A stretch of 64,000 nucleotides of DNA. It comes from Neolewinella maritima. GTDB lineage: Bacteria > Bacteroidota > Bacteroidia > Chitinophagales > Saprospiraceae. The position numbers and the translations under genes were made by a program. How positions within the stretch are numbered: position 1 is the stretch's first letter; each line of letters opens with the position of its first letter. Below, one piece after another: positions 7,316 to 16,769 of the stretch. The notes beneath the pieces were generated by a model. That model had not been told where the DNA came from. It did no database searches and saw nothing but the letters and a program-made list of their open reading frames with translations. The stretch covers positions 1-64,000 of the forward strand of contig NZ_CAKLPZ010000002.1 of the NCBI RefSeq assembly GCF_923081025.1, written 5' to 3'.

Positions 7316-7364
7316 AAGGGGGAGGGTTACAAGCAGGTAAGCACTATGTAGTGGCCCTCCCCTT
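7316..7364 (+). other. Intra-locus mRNA hairpin after the peptide gene
   Basis: AAGGGGGAGGG (7316-7326) pairs with CCCTCCCCTT (7355-7364) with one bulged G. Inside, CACTA (7342-7346) pairs with TAGTG (7349-7353). No T-run follows, so partial termination, 3'-end protection or processing is more likely than a full terminator. Confidence 0.5.
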
Positions 7365-7386
7365 AATCAGCCCATAAATAGATGTC

Positions 7387-8103
7387 ATGCCACTTATCCG
7401 AATAATATTCATCTGCTCCGCCCTCCTTCTCACTTCCAATACCTATGCGCAACAAAGTTTCATAGCAGTATACGAACATCAGGAGACGCCCACCGACTAT
7501 CGCGCAGAATTCATATTGATATTTGATGGTACCACAGCAGCATACGAACACCATCAAAGAACGGATAAAATAGATATGAATGATGGTTCCACCTATACCT
7601 ACTACCTACCACACGAATTCTACACTTGGTCGATAACCTATCCCAGTAAGGTAGTCGCGGAAAGAAAAATTTTAGAAGACCAGACGCCGATCTACTTTAA
7701 GGGGCAGCCAAATCCGGAGTGGGAGATCACCACTGAAACAAAGATCATCGACGGCTACACGGTGCAAAAGGCCATCTGTACCAATAGTTATGTCCCAGCA
7801 ACTGGTGACTATCATCTACAAGATGCTATAGCATGGTTTACGATGGACATCCCAGTAAGCGTCGGACCGGAGCGCTACTACGGCCTGCCCGGCTTGATTG
7901 TACTGCTAGAACACAGCGGTCGCAAGACGGTCAGAACCAAGCTTAAGGCCATCTCTTTCGATGACATCGACACAGTGGACGCGGTGGAGGTTCCGGCCGC
8001 GGCCATCGTAGTGTCATTGGAAGAAATCGTTCGCCCCTATGGAATAGATCGCAAGTGGCTGCGGGACGAGAAGAAACGTTGGAAGGAGGTCTCAAGTCGG
8101 TAG
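7387..8103 (+). CDS. GLPGLI family protein (238 aa)
   Basis: Named for the motif GLPGLI, present at residues 166-171 (RYYGLPGLIVLLE). A signal peptide covers residues 1-21 (ending TYAQ), so it is exported to the periplasm or outer membrane. The body contains the family's typical strand pattern, including the run from 116 to 131 (TETKIIDGYTVQKAIC) and WFTMDIPVSVGPERYYG. GLPGLI proteins are Bacteroidota-specific, of unknown function, and recur next to TonB-dependent-receptor-like genes, as here (6-bp gap to the next gene). The likely role is with the adjacent barrel in uptake or export of a small ligand; in this locus the six-cysteine peptide is the obvious candidate ligand, which is inference. 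Confidence 0.85.
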   Translation: MPLIRIIFICSALLLTSNTYAQQSFIAVYEHQETPTDYRAEFILIFDGTTAAYEHHQRTDKIDMNDGSTYTYYLPHEFYTWSITYPSKVVAERKILEDQTPIYFKGQPNPEWEITTETKIIDGYTVQKAICTNSYVPATGDYHLQDAIAWFTMDIPVSVGPERYYGLPGLIVLLEHSGRKTVRTKLKAISFDDIDTVDAVEVPAAAIVVSLEEIVRPYGIDRKWLRDEKKRWKEVSSR

Positions 8104-8109
8104 GTTATC

Positions 8110-10878
8110 ATGCTGCTGGCTGAGTACAGGAATGGGAGGACAGTAGTAGTAGTAAGCTGTCAGTGCATAATCCGCTGCTTGTTGTGCATTGCCTGCTGTC
8201 TAGTCGTCACGTCTGGTTATACACAGGAAGTAAGAATTATAGGACGGGTCATGGACCGGGATAGTATGAATGCGCCCTTACCTATGACGAACATTGTAGC
8301 ACGCACCTACGGAACACAGGAAATACTTGCCTATACTCAATCGGACAGCGCGGGTGGGTATCAGCTTCAGGTACGACGTGGCGCGCCTAGTATCATATCG
8401 ATCGAGTACACTTATCTTGGATACACCCCACAGCGTAGAGAGATAGTACTTGGTAAGGGTACCTCTATTGACGACGTTCACCTTCCTACCGTTGTCATGC
8501 AACCAAGTGAAAATAGCCTAAAGGAAATTACGGTAAAGGCACAATCACCCGTAGTGGTGAACGGCGACACTATACGTTATGACCTGCCGCACTGGACGGA
8601 AGCCAGGCACGAAACCCTGGAGGCCGTCTTGTCCCAACTGCCCGGAATGCGCATCAACGAACGAGGAGAGCTCGTCGTAAATGGTCAGCTGGTTGATAAA
8701 GTGACGATTAATGGCAAGGAAGTATCCCAGCAGGGGACCGCACTGCTAACCCGCTCCATCCACCCCCAGGATGTGCAGACGATCGAAGTACGAACGGATG
8801 AGCAGGATTCCAAACTCAAGGAAAGCCTATTAACTACTCGTGGCTATGTGGTGCTTGACGTGCAATTGAAGGATGCCGTAGATGAAGACCTTTTTGGTCG
8901 TGTAGAAGCACATCTAGGCGTTCAAAGCACCTCAAAAGTAGGCGCGTATGCAAACGGTTTTAAGCTACAGGAACATACTCGACTGCATGTCTTTGCCGAG
9001 TCCAATCGGTTTGGTGAGCAGACCATTCAGCTAGCCAGTATTCGCAATATGGGCGAAGAAGCGCTTCAGGGCATGTTTGCTACTCCTGCCAACTTCAAAG
9101 ACGCCAGTCAAGTAGGAGGGTATGAGCCAGAAACTTACAACTTCACCAATTTCTTTGCGCGACGTGATCAGCATACCCTTGGCATCAGCCTCGGTCATGA
9201 TCTAAACGACGAGTGGAGCATCTACCTGGGATCATACAGCAATCTTACCCTGTCACGCTACCGAAGTCAGAATACACAAGACTTTTATTTCGGCGATGTG
9301 AATAGATTTGATGCTGTCCAACAGTCTGAAGAGGCGCTCAGCTTGAACAAGCTCGCTCTACGGTATGACAGCGAAACGTATAGGTTCTCAATTGGCGGGA
9401 ATTATATAGTGCGTAAAATAGCGGCAGGGGAAATAGTTGCTGAGATTTACCCTTCCTCTATTGAGGATGTTTATCTCAAGCAGAATAGTGTGGCTCACGA
9501 AGGATATCTTACACTCCAGGCACAAACGTTACTCACTTCGGCAGTTGGACTAACGCTGAACAGCGCCTTAATAAGGAGCAGTCATGATAACCGCACTCGG
9601 CTGTACGATCGATCCGTCACAAATTTTTTATCGCCACTACCTACGAACGGAACAGGCTTGACTACCCAGACCGCTACTCCTCAGCGAGAATCGACAACTA
9701 TTTCCCTGGCAGCATCCTATTCCTCCAAGAACATAGGGCTATTCGAGGCCGGTATGGGGTATGAATCTGAGGCAGCGATCAATACAACGGCAGCAAGTTT
9801 AGTACAGTATCCCGCGCAGCCACTGATCCTAGATCGACTCACCAGTGCAGATGCTACCATACGCACGATTAAAACGTCTCCATATTTACGGTGGGAAGTG
9901 ACCCTGCCGCGAGTTCCGGTGTACCTCGACAACCGGGTCAACTATTCGATACTTAATTACCCGAACAGTACGGGCCGTACGTTAAACTCCAGTAGCGGCC
10001 TAGAGTACGAGATCGATGCTCGTTTAGATCTGGGCAACTTTACGAATTTCCAATTCAATTGGCAGCATCACTTTACTCCACTGCCTTTCTATGACTTACT
10101 GCCGGGAGGAAGCATCAGTAACTTTCAGACCATCACTCTGCCCGGAGACAAGAATATAGGCCCCACCAAGGAGACCGTCGTATCCTTCATGGGTTCTCTA
10201 CCCATAAGTGGACGGGGCTGGATAGTAGATGCAAGTGTCCTGCACGGTCGCGATCGTACGGGCTACGCGACTCAACTCAGTAGTGATGTCATTGTACGAG
10301 AAGTTGATCAGCTGTTTGCTCGGTATGCTATCTTCTCTGTCGCCTTAGAGCGTAGAGTCCAGGGAAGTGGCATAAATTTCCGGCTCGAACCGGAACATAT
10401 TCGGACAGTTGCGGAAAATCAGCTTGATCGTGAGTCGCCCATCATTGCCTACAGTCGGGACTACCGCATTGGCCTGCGAGCCTCTACAGAGTGGGAAGAT
10501 AGTCCGCTGAATTTAAGTATTACGCCTAAATACATTCACATAGACTACCTGACAAATTTCAATCAAAATCGCACGACCCAACAGATGGTATGGCTAAACG
10601 CAAATGTGCGTACTGACCTTTTACCAGATCGCCTATTCTGTGATTTTGATCTGCGCCAAGTGTATTTTCCCGCAGCACGCTCCCAATCGTTGAACAGTAT
10701 GCTAAATCTGCAGCTCCGCTATATGCACAAAAACTCTTCTTGGCACCTTGATGCAGGCAACCTGTTTGATACCGATAATTTTCAGCGTATAGATCAGAGT
10801 ACGGTAGCGCTAAACCAAACCCGGCACGAGCTATTCGGAAGGTACATTAAGTTGACCTACGGGTTTCGATTCAATTAG
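8110..10878 (+). CDS. TonB-dependent-receptor-like outer-membrane protein with CarboxypepD_reg domain
   Basis: A 922-residue outer-membrane protein. Residues ~20-38 are the hydrophobic export signal (LLCIACCLVVTSGYTQ). Residues ~40-130 form the carboxypeptidase regulatory-like domain (VRIIGRVMDRDS, YTYLGYTPQRREIVLG). A plug-like region follows (TLEAVLSQLPGMRINERGELVVNGQLVDKVTINGKEV), then a beta-barrel to the C-terminus (IKLTYGFRFN). This is the barrel usually paired with GLPGLI proteins. The N-terminus before the signal is unusually long (about 18 residues), so the true start may be later. The gap to the GLPGLI stop is 6 bp, so the two are co-transcribed. Composition is AT-richer than the flanking operons. 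Confidence 0.8.
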   Translation: MLLAEYRNGRTVVVVSCQCIIRCLLCIACCLVVTSGYTQEVRIIGRVMDRDSMNAPLPMTNIVARTYGTQEILAYTQSDSAGGYQLQVRRGAPSIISIEYTYLGYTPQRREIVLGKGTSIDDVHLPTVVMQPSENSLKEITVKAQSPVVVNGDTIRYDLPHWTEARHETLEAVLSQLPGMRINERGELVVNGQLVDKVTINGKEVSQQGTALLTRSIHPQDVQTIEVRTDEQDSKLKESLLTTRGYVVLDVQLKDAVDEDLFGRVEAHLGVQSTSKVGAYANGFKLQEHTRLHVFAESNRFGEQTIQLASIRNMGEEALQGMFATPANFKDASQVGGYEPETYNFTNFFARRDQHTLGISLGHDLNDEWSIYLGSYSNLTLSRYRSQNTQDFYFGDVNRFDAVQQSEEALSLNKLALRYDSETYRFSIGGNYIVRKIAAGEIVAEIYPSSIEDVYLKQNSVAHEGYLTLQAQTLLTSAVGLTLNSALIRSSHDNRTRLYDRSVTNFLSPLPTNGTGLTTQTATPQRESTTISLAASYSSKNIGLFEAGMGYESEAAINTTAASLVQYPAQPLILDRLTSADATIRTIKTSPYLRWEVTLPRVPVYLDNRVNYSILNYPNSTGRTLNSSSGLEYEIDARLDLGNFTNFQFNWQHHFTPLPFYDLLPGGSISNFQTITLPGDKNIGPTKETVVSFMGSLPISGRGWIVDASVLHGRDRTGYATQLSSDVIVREVDQLFARYAIFSVALERRVQGSGINFRLEPEHIRTVAENQLDRESPIIAYSRDYRIGLRASTEWEDSPLNLSITPKYIHIDYLTNFNQNRTTQQMVWLNANVRTDLLPDRLFCDFDLRQVYFPAARSQSLNSMLNLQLRYMHKNSSWHLDAGNLFDTDNFQRIDQSTVALNQTRHELFGRYIKLTYGFRFN

Positions 10879-10915
10879 GATAAAGCGGAATGTTCCGTAG
10901 GGCAGAAGATTGATA

Positions 10916-12034
10916 TTAATGGGGAGCAGCAAACCGCGCATCCGTCAGCAACGACTCATCCGTCAGCGTATGGAGAAACGCCAGCAGCGCCTCCTTCTCC
11001 CGCTCCGTCAGCGTGAAGCCGGTGATATTGGGATCTTCGTTCTCTACGTCGTGGCCTCCGCTGGCGTAGTGGTCGAGTACTTCCTCGAGGGTCTCGAAGC
11101 GGCCGTCGTGCATGTAGGGGGCCGTCAGGGCGATGTTGCGCAGCGTGGGGGTACGAAACTTGCCGTTGTCGAAGCGGTTGCCGTTCACGCCGCCAAGCCC
11201 CTTGTCGATGAAATCGTCCAGGGAGGCTACGTCGTCCAGTCCGTTGTTATGAAACTTGTTGTCGCCGAAGCTGGGCGCGTTGTGGCAGTGGCCACAGCCG
11301 GGGTGCAGCGCACCGGGGGGCAGGTTCTCGACGAAGAAGAGGCTATCGGCCCCCAGCTGCTCCTGCTCGGTAAAGAAGTCGGTGTTGTGGTATACGACCC
11401 GGTCGTACTTGCTGTCGGCCGAAATGATGGTGCGCTCGAACTGCGCCAGGGCCTTGATGGTCAGCTCCCGACTGATCTCGGCCGTATTGTCGATCCCGAA
11501 GGCCGCCCGGAAGCGGGCCGGATAGTCGGCATCGGCGCGCAGCTTGCGCAGCACTTCCTCCCAGTCGTTGTCCAGCTCCAGCATATCCTCCACGGGGTGA
11601 ATGGCCTGCTCCCAGAGCTTGGGCGCACTGCCGTCCCAGTTAAAGCCGTTCGGGTTGAACGCCAGATTGACCAGGGACATCGCACTCCGCGACCCCGCCA
11701 AACGGCGTACCCCCAACGAACGGTCCAGCCCGTCGGTAAAGGCCAGCTCCTGCCGGTGACAACTGGCGCACGACATCGTACCGTCCGTACTCAGAATTTC
11801 CGCATCGTAGAAGATGTGCCGCCCCAGCTCCACCCCCTCTACCGACACCGGGTTCTCCGGATCCACGATCGGCGCGGGTAGGTAGGCAGGCACCTCCAGC
11901 GCGTATGGCGTCGGCGTGCTCGGACCGCTAATGGTCCCCTCCACCGGCACCTCCATGCCCACACCAGGCTCATCCCCGCAGCCCGCCGCCAGCAGCAGCA
12001 CACTAAGACCAAGAAGGATGATACGACGACCCAT
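10916..12034 (-). CDS. Diheme cytochrome c peroxidase / MauG family lipoprotein (MbnH-like)
   Basis: A lipoprotein (lipobox LAAGC, C19) of 372 residues with two heme c sites: C89-AS-CH93 and C247-GH-CH251. The spacing and the sequences around both sites (DGTMSCASCHRQELAFTDG, GRFETLEEVLDHYASGG) match the bacterial diheme cytochrome c peroxidase/MauG family. It is the third gene of a minus-strand operon after an MbnP-like lipoprotein and a second peroxidase (9-bp gap). In the methanobactin system the MauG-like MbnH oxidises a Trp of MbnP to kynurenine to build a copper site; that role is likely for one of these two. Alternatively it is a simple periplasmic H2O2 peroxidase. Confidence 0.85.
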   Translation of the reverse strand: MGRRIILLGLSVLLLAAGCGDEPGVGMEVPVEGTISGPSTPTPYALEVPAYLPAPIVDPENPVSVEGVELGRHIFYDAEILSTDGTMSCASCHRQELAFTDGLDRSLGVRRLAGSRSAMSLVNLAFNPNGFNWDGSAPKLWEQAIHPVEDMLELDNDWEEVLRKLRADADYPARFRAAFGIDNTAEISRELTIKALAQFERTIISADSKYDRVVYHNTDFFTEQEQLGADSLFFVENLPPGALHPGCGHCHNAPSFGDNKFHNNGLDDVASLDDFIDKGLGGVNGNRFDNGKFRTPTLRNIALTAPYMHDGRFETLEEVLDHYASGGHDVENEDPNITGFTLTEREKEALLAFLHTLTDESLLTDARFAAPH

Positions 12035-12043
12035 AATCCGTGA

Positions 12044-13117
12044 CTAATCCGTGCTGTAATCCGTAGAATCCGTGTTTAACCCTACCCCACGCAGCGATCC
12101 TACAACGAATGAATCATCCGTAAGGGTCTCCAAAAATGCCACTAAAGCCGCCTGCTGCGGGACACTTAGCCCCAACGGACGCACATTCGCGCTCTTATTC
12201 TCCGCATACTCTCCACCGCTGTTGTAATGCGCCACCACCTCCTGCAGACTACCGAAGCGGCCGTCGTGCATGTAGGGCGCGGTGAGGGCTACGTTGCGCA
12301 AGCCCGGCGTGCGGAAGCGCCCGTTGTCGTAGCGCTGCCCGTTGATGGCCCCGCGCCCCTTGTCGGTAAAGTCGTCGAGATCGACCGCCTCATCGAGCCC
12401 GTTGTTGGCGTACCGCTGGTTCGTGAAGTGGGGCGGCGTATGACAGTGGGCGCACTCCCCGCGGACCAGCCCGGCGAACGGTCCGCCCGGATCGTCGCCC
12501 AGGTCGAAGAAAATGGCGTGCCCCAGGGCCTCCTGCTCCGTGTACTGCGCCTCCCCCTGCCGGACCCGGTCGTAGGTGCTATTCATACTCACCAGCGTGC
12601 GCTGGTACTGCGCCAGGGCCCGCCCCACCAGGGTAGAGTCGATGGGTACGTCCCCGAACGCCTCGCGAAAGGCGGTCACGTAGGTGGGCCGGCTGCGCAG
12701 CGCGTCGATCACCACCGGCCAGCTGCCGGCCATCTCGTGGGCAGTGCCAACGGGGTGGAGCGCCTGAGCCTCCAAGTTGGTCGCCCGCCCATCCCAGAAT
12801 AGTGGTTGGTGAAGGTAGCCGACGTTGGTCAGGCTGGGCGTATTGCGGAAGCCGACCAGACCGTCGATCCCCACGCTCAGGGGCTTACCGTCCGAAAAAG
12901 CCAGCGCCGGCTGGTGGCAACTGGCGCAACTCACCGTACCATCGGCCGAGAGCAGCGGATCGAAGAACAAGCGCTCCCCCAGATCGACACCCTCCGGGGT
13001 GGATGCATTATCGTCGGGATACAGGATGGCGGCAAAGTCGGGCGGAGTATCGGCCTCCTTGCGATCACAGCCGTAGCAAAGCAGTAACGCCAGTACTATG
13101 GATAGCCCGCCGCGCAT
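12044..13117 (-). CDS. Diheme cytochrome c peroxidase / MauG family lipoprotein, second copy
   Basis: 357 residues with lipobox CYGC (C17) and heme c motifs C64-AS-CH68 and C222-AH-CH226. It is clearly paralogous to the downstream copy (GTVSCASCHQPALAFSDG, NNGLDEAVDLDDFTDKG, APYMHDGRFGSLQEVVAHYNSGG). Expected location is the periplasm, anchored by lipid. It starts 2 bp after the stop of the MbnP-like gene, so translation is probably coupled. Two tandem peroxidases behind one MbnP-like protein raise the possibility that one modifies MbnP and the other handles peroxide or a second partner. Axial-ligand assignment cannot be made from sequence alone here. Confidence 0.85.
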   Translation of the reverse strand: MRGGLSIVLALLLCYGCDRKEADTPPDFAAILYPDDNASTPEGVDLGERLFFDPLLSADGTVSCASCHQPALAFSDGKPLSVGIDGLVGFRNTPSLTNVGYLHQPLFWDGRATNLEAQALHPVGTAHEMAGSWPVVIDALRSRPTYVTAFREAFGDVPIDSTLVGRALAQYQRTLVSMNSTYDRVRQGEAQYTEQEALGHAIFFDLGDDPGGPFAGLVRGECAHCHTPPHFTNQRYANNGLDEAVDLDDFTDKGRGAINGQRYDNGRFRTPGLRNVALTAPYMHDGRFGSLQEVVAHYNSGGEYAENKSANVRPLGLSVPQQAALVAFLETLTDDSFVVGSLRGVGLNTDSTDYSTD

Positions 13118-13119
13118 CC

Positions 13120-13878
13120 CTACCGCACTTCGAGGGTGAACTGTGCGGCCAGCCGGTTCCAGATGTCCTGGGCCACGGCCTGGTTGCCGCCATGTACGGC
13201 CTGCTGGTCCGGATTGTCGATGGCGAAGGTCTCCCCGTTGCCGGATAGGGCCCGCAGTACGTCGGCCACTACGGTCAGCTGCTCCGTCTGCCCGGGCCCG
13301 ATGCGCAGGTCACGCGCGAACTCTACGGTAGTGTACAGCGCATCGCTGCCCATGTGGTAGCTCAGTCCGGTGTCGAAGCGCCCATCGCCCTCCAGATCGG
13401 CATTGGCCTCGATCTTGGCGAACACATAGCGGGTGGTCGGCCCCCAGAATTCCGCCTCGTTGAGCACGTAGTCGGCGGCAAAGGTGCTGGGATCCTGTGC
13501 GTTCAGTTCCGGCTTTACGCCCAGTCCGAACCGCAGTCCGACGTACTCCCCCGCCGGCACCCGGTAGCTGCGCGTGAGGGTCGCCGAGTCACTGGCCGAG
13601 TTCCAGCGCAGCAGGTCGATCTCCGCCAGTCGCACGGGCGCGGCCCCACCGGCGGGCAGCAGTTCCAGGTCAGACACATAGTACTGAAACAGCAGCAGCT
13701 TGAGCGTATCGCCCGTCGGGTAGCCGTAGGCCTCCCGCTGAATGGCCAGGCCCTCCCCTCCGTATTCCGCGCGAAAGTCCAGCGTCAGGTCGGTCTCGGC
13801 TACGGCCGGCAGGTCATCGTCGTCCAGGCAGGCCGTCAGTCCCAGCAGCAAAAGCAAATACAGCAGCAGGTGTTTCAT
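13120..13878 (-). CDS. MbnP-family copper-binding lipoprotein
   Basis: A 252-residue lipoprotein starting at 13878 (MKHLLLYLLLLLGLTAC, lipobox C17). The 46 residues that could be read upstream are low-complexity and are excluded. The body matches MbnP: YYVSDLELL, YRVPAGEYVGLRFGLGVKPELN, DYVLNEAEFWGPTTRYVFAKIEANAD and TTVEFARDLRIGPG. Tryptophans in LLRWNS, EFWGP and DIWNR are candidate sites for oxidation to kynurenine by a MauG-type partner. It is first in an operon with two diheme peroxidases, as in methanobactin-associated and stand-alone copper loci. No methanobactin biosynthesis genes are in the window. A copy of the dispersed 20-bp motif lies 4 bp upstream of the ATG. Confidence 0.75.
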   Translation of the reverse strand: MKHLLLYLLLLLGLTACLDDDDLPAVAETDLTLDFRAEYGGEGLAIQREAYGYPTGDTLKLLLFQYYVSDLELLPAGGAAPVRLAEIDLLRWNSASDSATLTRSYRVPAGEYVGLRFGLGVKPELNAQDPSTFAADYVLNEAEFWGPTTRYVFAKIEANADLEGDGRFDTGLSYHMGSDALYTTVEFARDLRIGPGQTEQLTVVADVLRALSGNGETFAIDNPDQQAVHGGNQAVAQDIWNRLAAQFTLEVR

Positions 13879-13881
13879 AAG

Positions 13882-13901
13882 CGGGCGCGCACGCAGGTGC
13901 G
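13882..13901 (-). repeat. Copy 2 of dispersed 20-bp motif CGCACCTGCGTGCGCGCCCG
   Basis: On the minus strand this reads CGCACCTGCGTGCGCGCCCG, 19/20 identical to copy 1. It ends 4 bp before the ATG of the MbnP-like gene. Confidence 0.75.
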
Positions 13902-14063
13902 CAGTTGATGGTGGAGGATGAGCAAGATAGGGCGGTAACCGGCCGGCTTGCCAACTTCCCGGCGGTAAGTGTCGGCGCCACAGCGCATACCGTAGGTTGA
14001 ACAAGTACAAAATCAATCCCGTTGGACCAGCACACCATATTTAACCTACCATATACCCCACGC

Positions 14064-14600
14064 ATGACCGACCAGTCTCCCAATTCCCCCCTAGATAAAG
14101 CCCTCAAGCAACTCACCTACGGCTTTTACATCGTCGCCACCCGCAAGGAAGGCAGCGACCTCAAGACCCGCTCCGAAGACTGGGTCAGCGCCTCTACCGT
14201 CAGTTGGGCCACCCAGTCCAGTTTCGATCCCCCGCTGATCACCATCGCCATCCAGAAGGACAGCGACGTCAACGAGACCATCCAGAAGGCCCAGTCCTTC
14301 TCCCTCACCGTACTCGGTAAGGACGACGAGGAGCTCATCAAGAAGTTCGCCAAGCAGACCGACGTCGACTACGGTGCCCACTCCGTCAACGGTATATCCT
14401 ACACCGAAGGCGAGACCGGCGCCCCCGTCCTCGACTGCGGCGTAGCCACCCTGGAGTGCAAGCTGGAAGACGCCCTGACCACCCACGGCGATCATATCCT
14501 GTTCGTCGGCAAGGTCATCAAGGCCACCAGCAAGGACGGACAGCCCATCACCGAACTAGACACCCGCAAGCACTACGAAGGCGTGAGCCCACGTAGCTAG
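14064..14600 (+). CDS. Flavin reductase family (FMN-binding split-barrel) protein
   Basis: 178 residues from the ATG at 14064; the 14-residue upstream extension from 14022 is not family-like. It reads as a flavin-reductase-like domain: LKQLTYGFYIVATRK, WVSASTVSWATQSSFDPPLITIAIQKDS, FSLTVLGKDD and ILFVGKVIKA. Such proteins bind FMN and reduce flavin with NAD(P)H or act as the reductase component of two-component oxygenases; no partner oxygenase is adjacent. The gene ends one base before the start of the DNA glycosylase gene (overlapping TAGTG), so the two form an operon. It is divergent from the MbnP operon. Confidence 0.75.
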   Translation: MTDQSPNSPLDKALKQLTYGFYIVATRKEGSDLKTRSEDWVSASTVSWATQSSFDPPLITIAIQKDSDVNETIQKAQSFSLTVLGKDDEELIKKFAKQTDVDYGAHSVNGISYTEGETGAPVLDCGVATLECKLEDALTTHGDHILFVGKVIKATSKDGQPITELDTRKHYEGVSPRS

Positions 14601-15214
14601 TGGTTGCCGATCACATCACCAGACACTTAAGTCAGGAGCCCCACCTCGCCCCCCTGGTCGCACGCCACACCCTTACCCCCCGGCCCGACCACGGGGGCAA
14701 TGTGTATTTCGGGCTGCTCCGCTCCATCACCTACCAGCAGCTGAGCGGGCGGGCGGCGGGCACCATCTTCGGCCGCTTCCTGGACCTGTTCCCCGACGGC
14801 TACCCCCACCCCGACCGTCTACTAGAGCTGTCCGAAACCGATCTGCGCGCCGTAGGGATGAGTCGGCCCAAAGCGGGCTACCTCCACGGCGTAGCGACCT
14901 TCTGGCTCGAGCACAAGCTTATCGATCAGGACTGGTCGGCCTACACGGATCAGCAAATCATCGAGCTGCTCACCCAGATCAAGGGCGTAGGCCAGTGGAC
15001 CGTGGAGATGGTGCTCATGTTCGTCCTGCAGCGGCCCGACCTGCTCCCGCTGGACGATCTCGTCGTGCGCCGCAACCTGATCGCGCTCTTCGACCTCGGT
15101 CACCTGAAGGGCAAGGCGCTGGTCGCCGCCATGACCGCAGCGGCGGAGCCCTGGCGCCCCTACCGCAGCTACGCCAGCCGCTACCTGTGGCAGATGGAAG
15201 GCACGGCGGTGTAG
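14600..15214 (+). CDS. DNA-3-methyladenine glycosylase (AlkA-like, HhH-GPD)
   Basis: A 204-residue base-excision enzyme that removes alkylated purines. The helix-hairpin-helix is LLTQIKGVGQWTVEMVLMFVL, followed by the catalytic aspartate in LPLDDLVVRRN. The N-terminal half has GGNVYFGLLRSITYQQLSGRAAGTIFGRF, the usual AlkA-type SITYQQLS segment. The GTG start at 14600 shares its G with the TAG of the flavin reductase gene, a tight translational coupling. It lacks the larger N-terminal domain of E. coli AlkA, which is common in the compact AlkA2 type. Role: DNA repair in the cytoplasm. Confidence 0.85.
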   Translation: MVADHITRHLSQEPHLAPLVARHTLTPRPDHGGNVYFGLLRSITYQQLSGRAAGTIFGRFLDLFPDGYPHPDRLLELSETDLRAVGMSRPKAGYLHGVATFWLEHKLIDQDWSAYTDQQIIELLTQIKGVGQWTVEMVLMFVLQRPDLLPLDDLVVRRNLIALFDLGHLKGKALVAAMTAAAEPWRPYRSYASRYLWQMEGTAV

Positions 15215-15249
15215 CGAGGCCGGGGGAGAGGGAACCAACACCGACGGCT

Positions 15250-15257
15250 TACCTTTG
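15250..15257 (+). promoter_or_regulatory. -7 element TACCTTTG upstream of cysS
   Basis: TACCTTTG matches TAnnTTTG. The ATG at 15279 lies 21 nt after the box, giving a very short leader. No clear -33 TTG. Confidence 0.5.
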
Positions 15258-15278
15258 CGCGCTAAAATCTACCCCGGC

Positions 15279-16769
<1,491 letters not shown>

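Noticed and set aside
10910..11881. 323-aa plus-strand ORF opposite the diheme peroxidase
   Set aside because: Shadow frame; no domain; the reverse strand has complete heme motifs.
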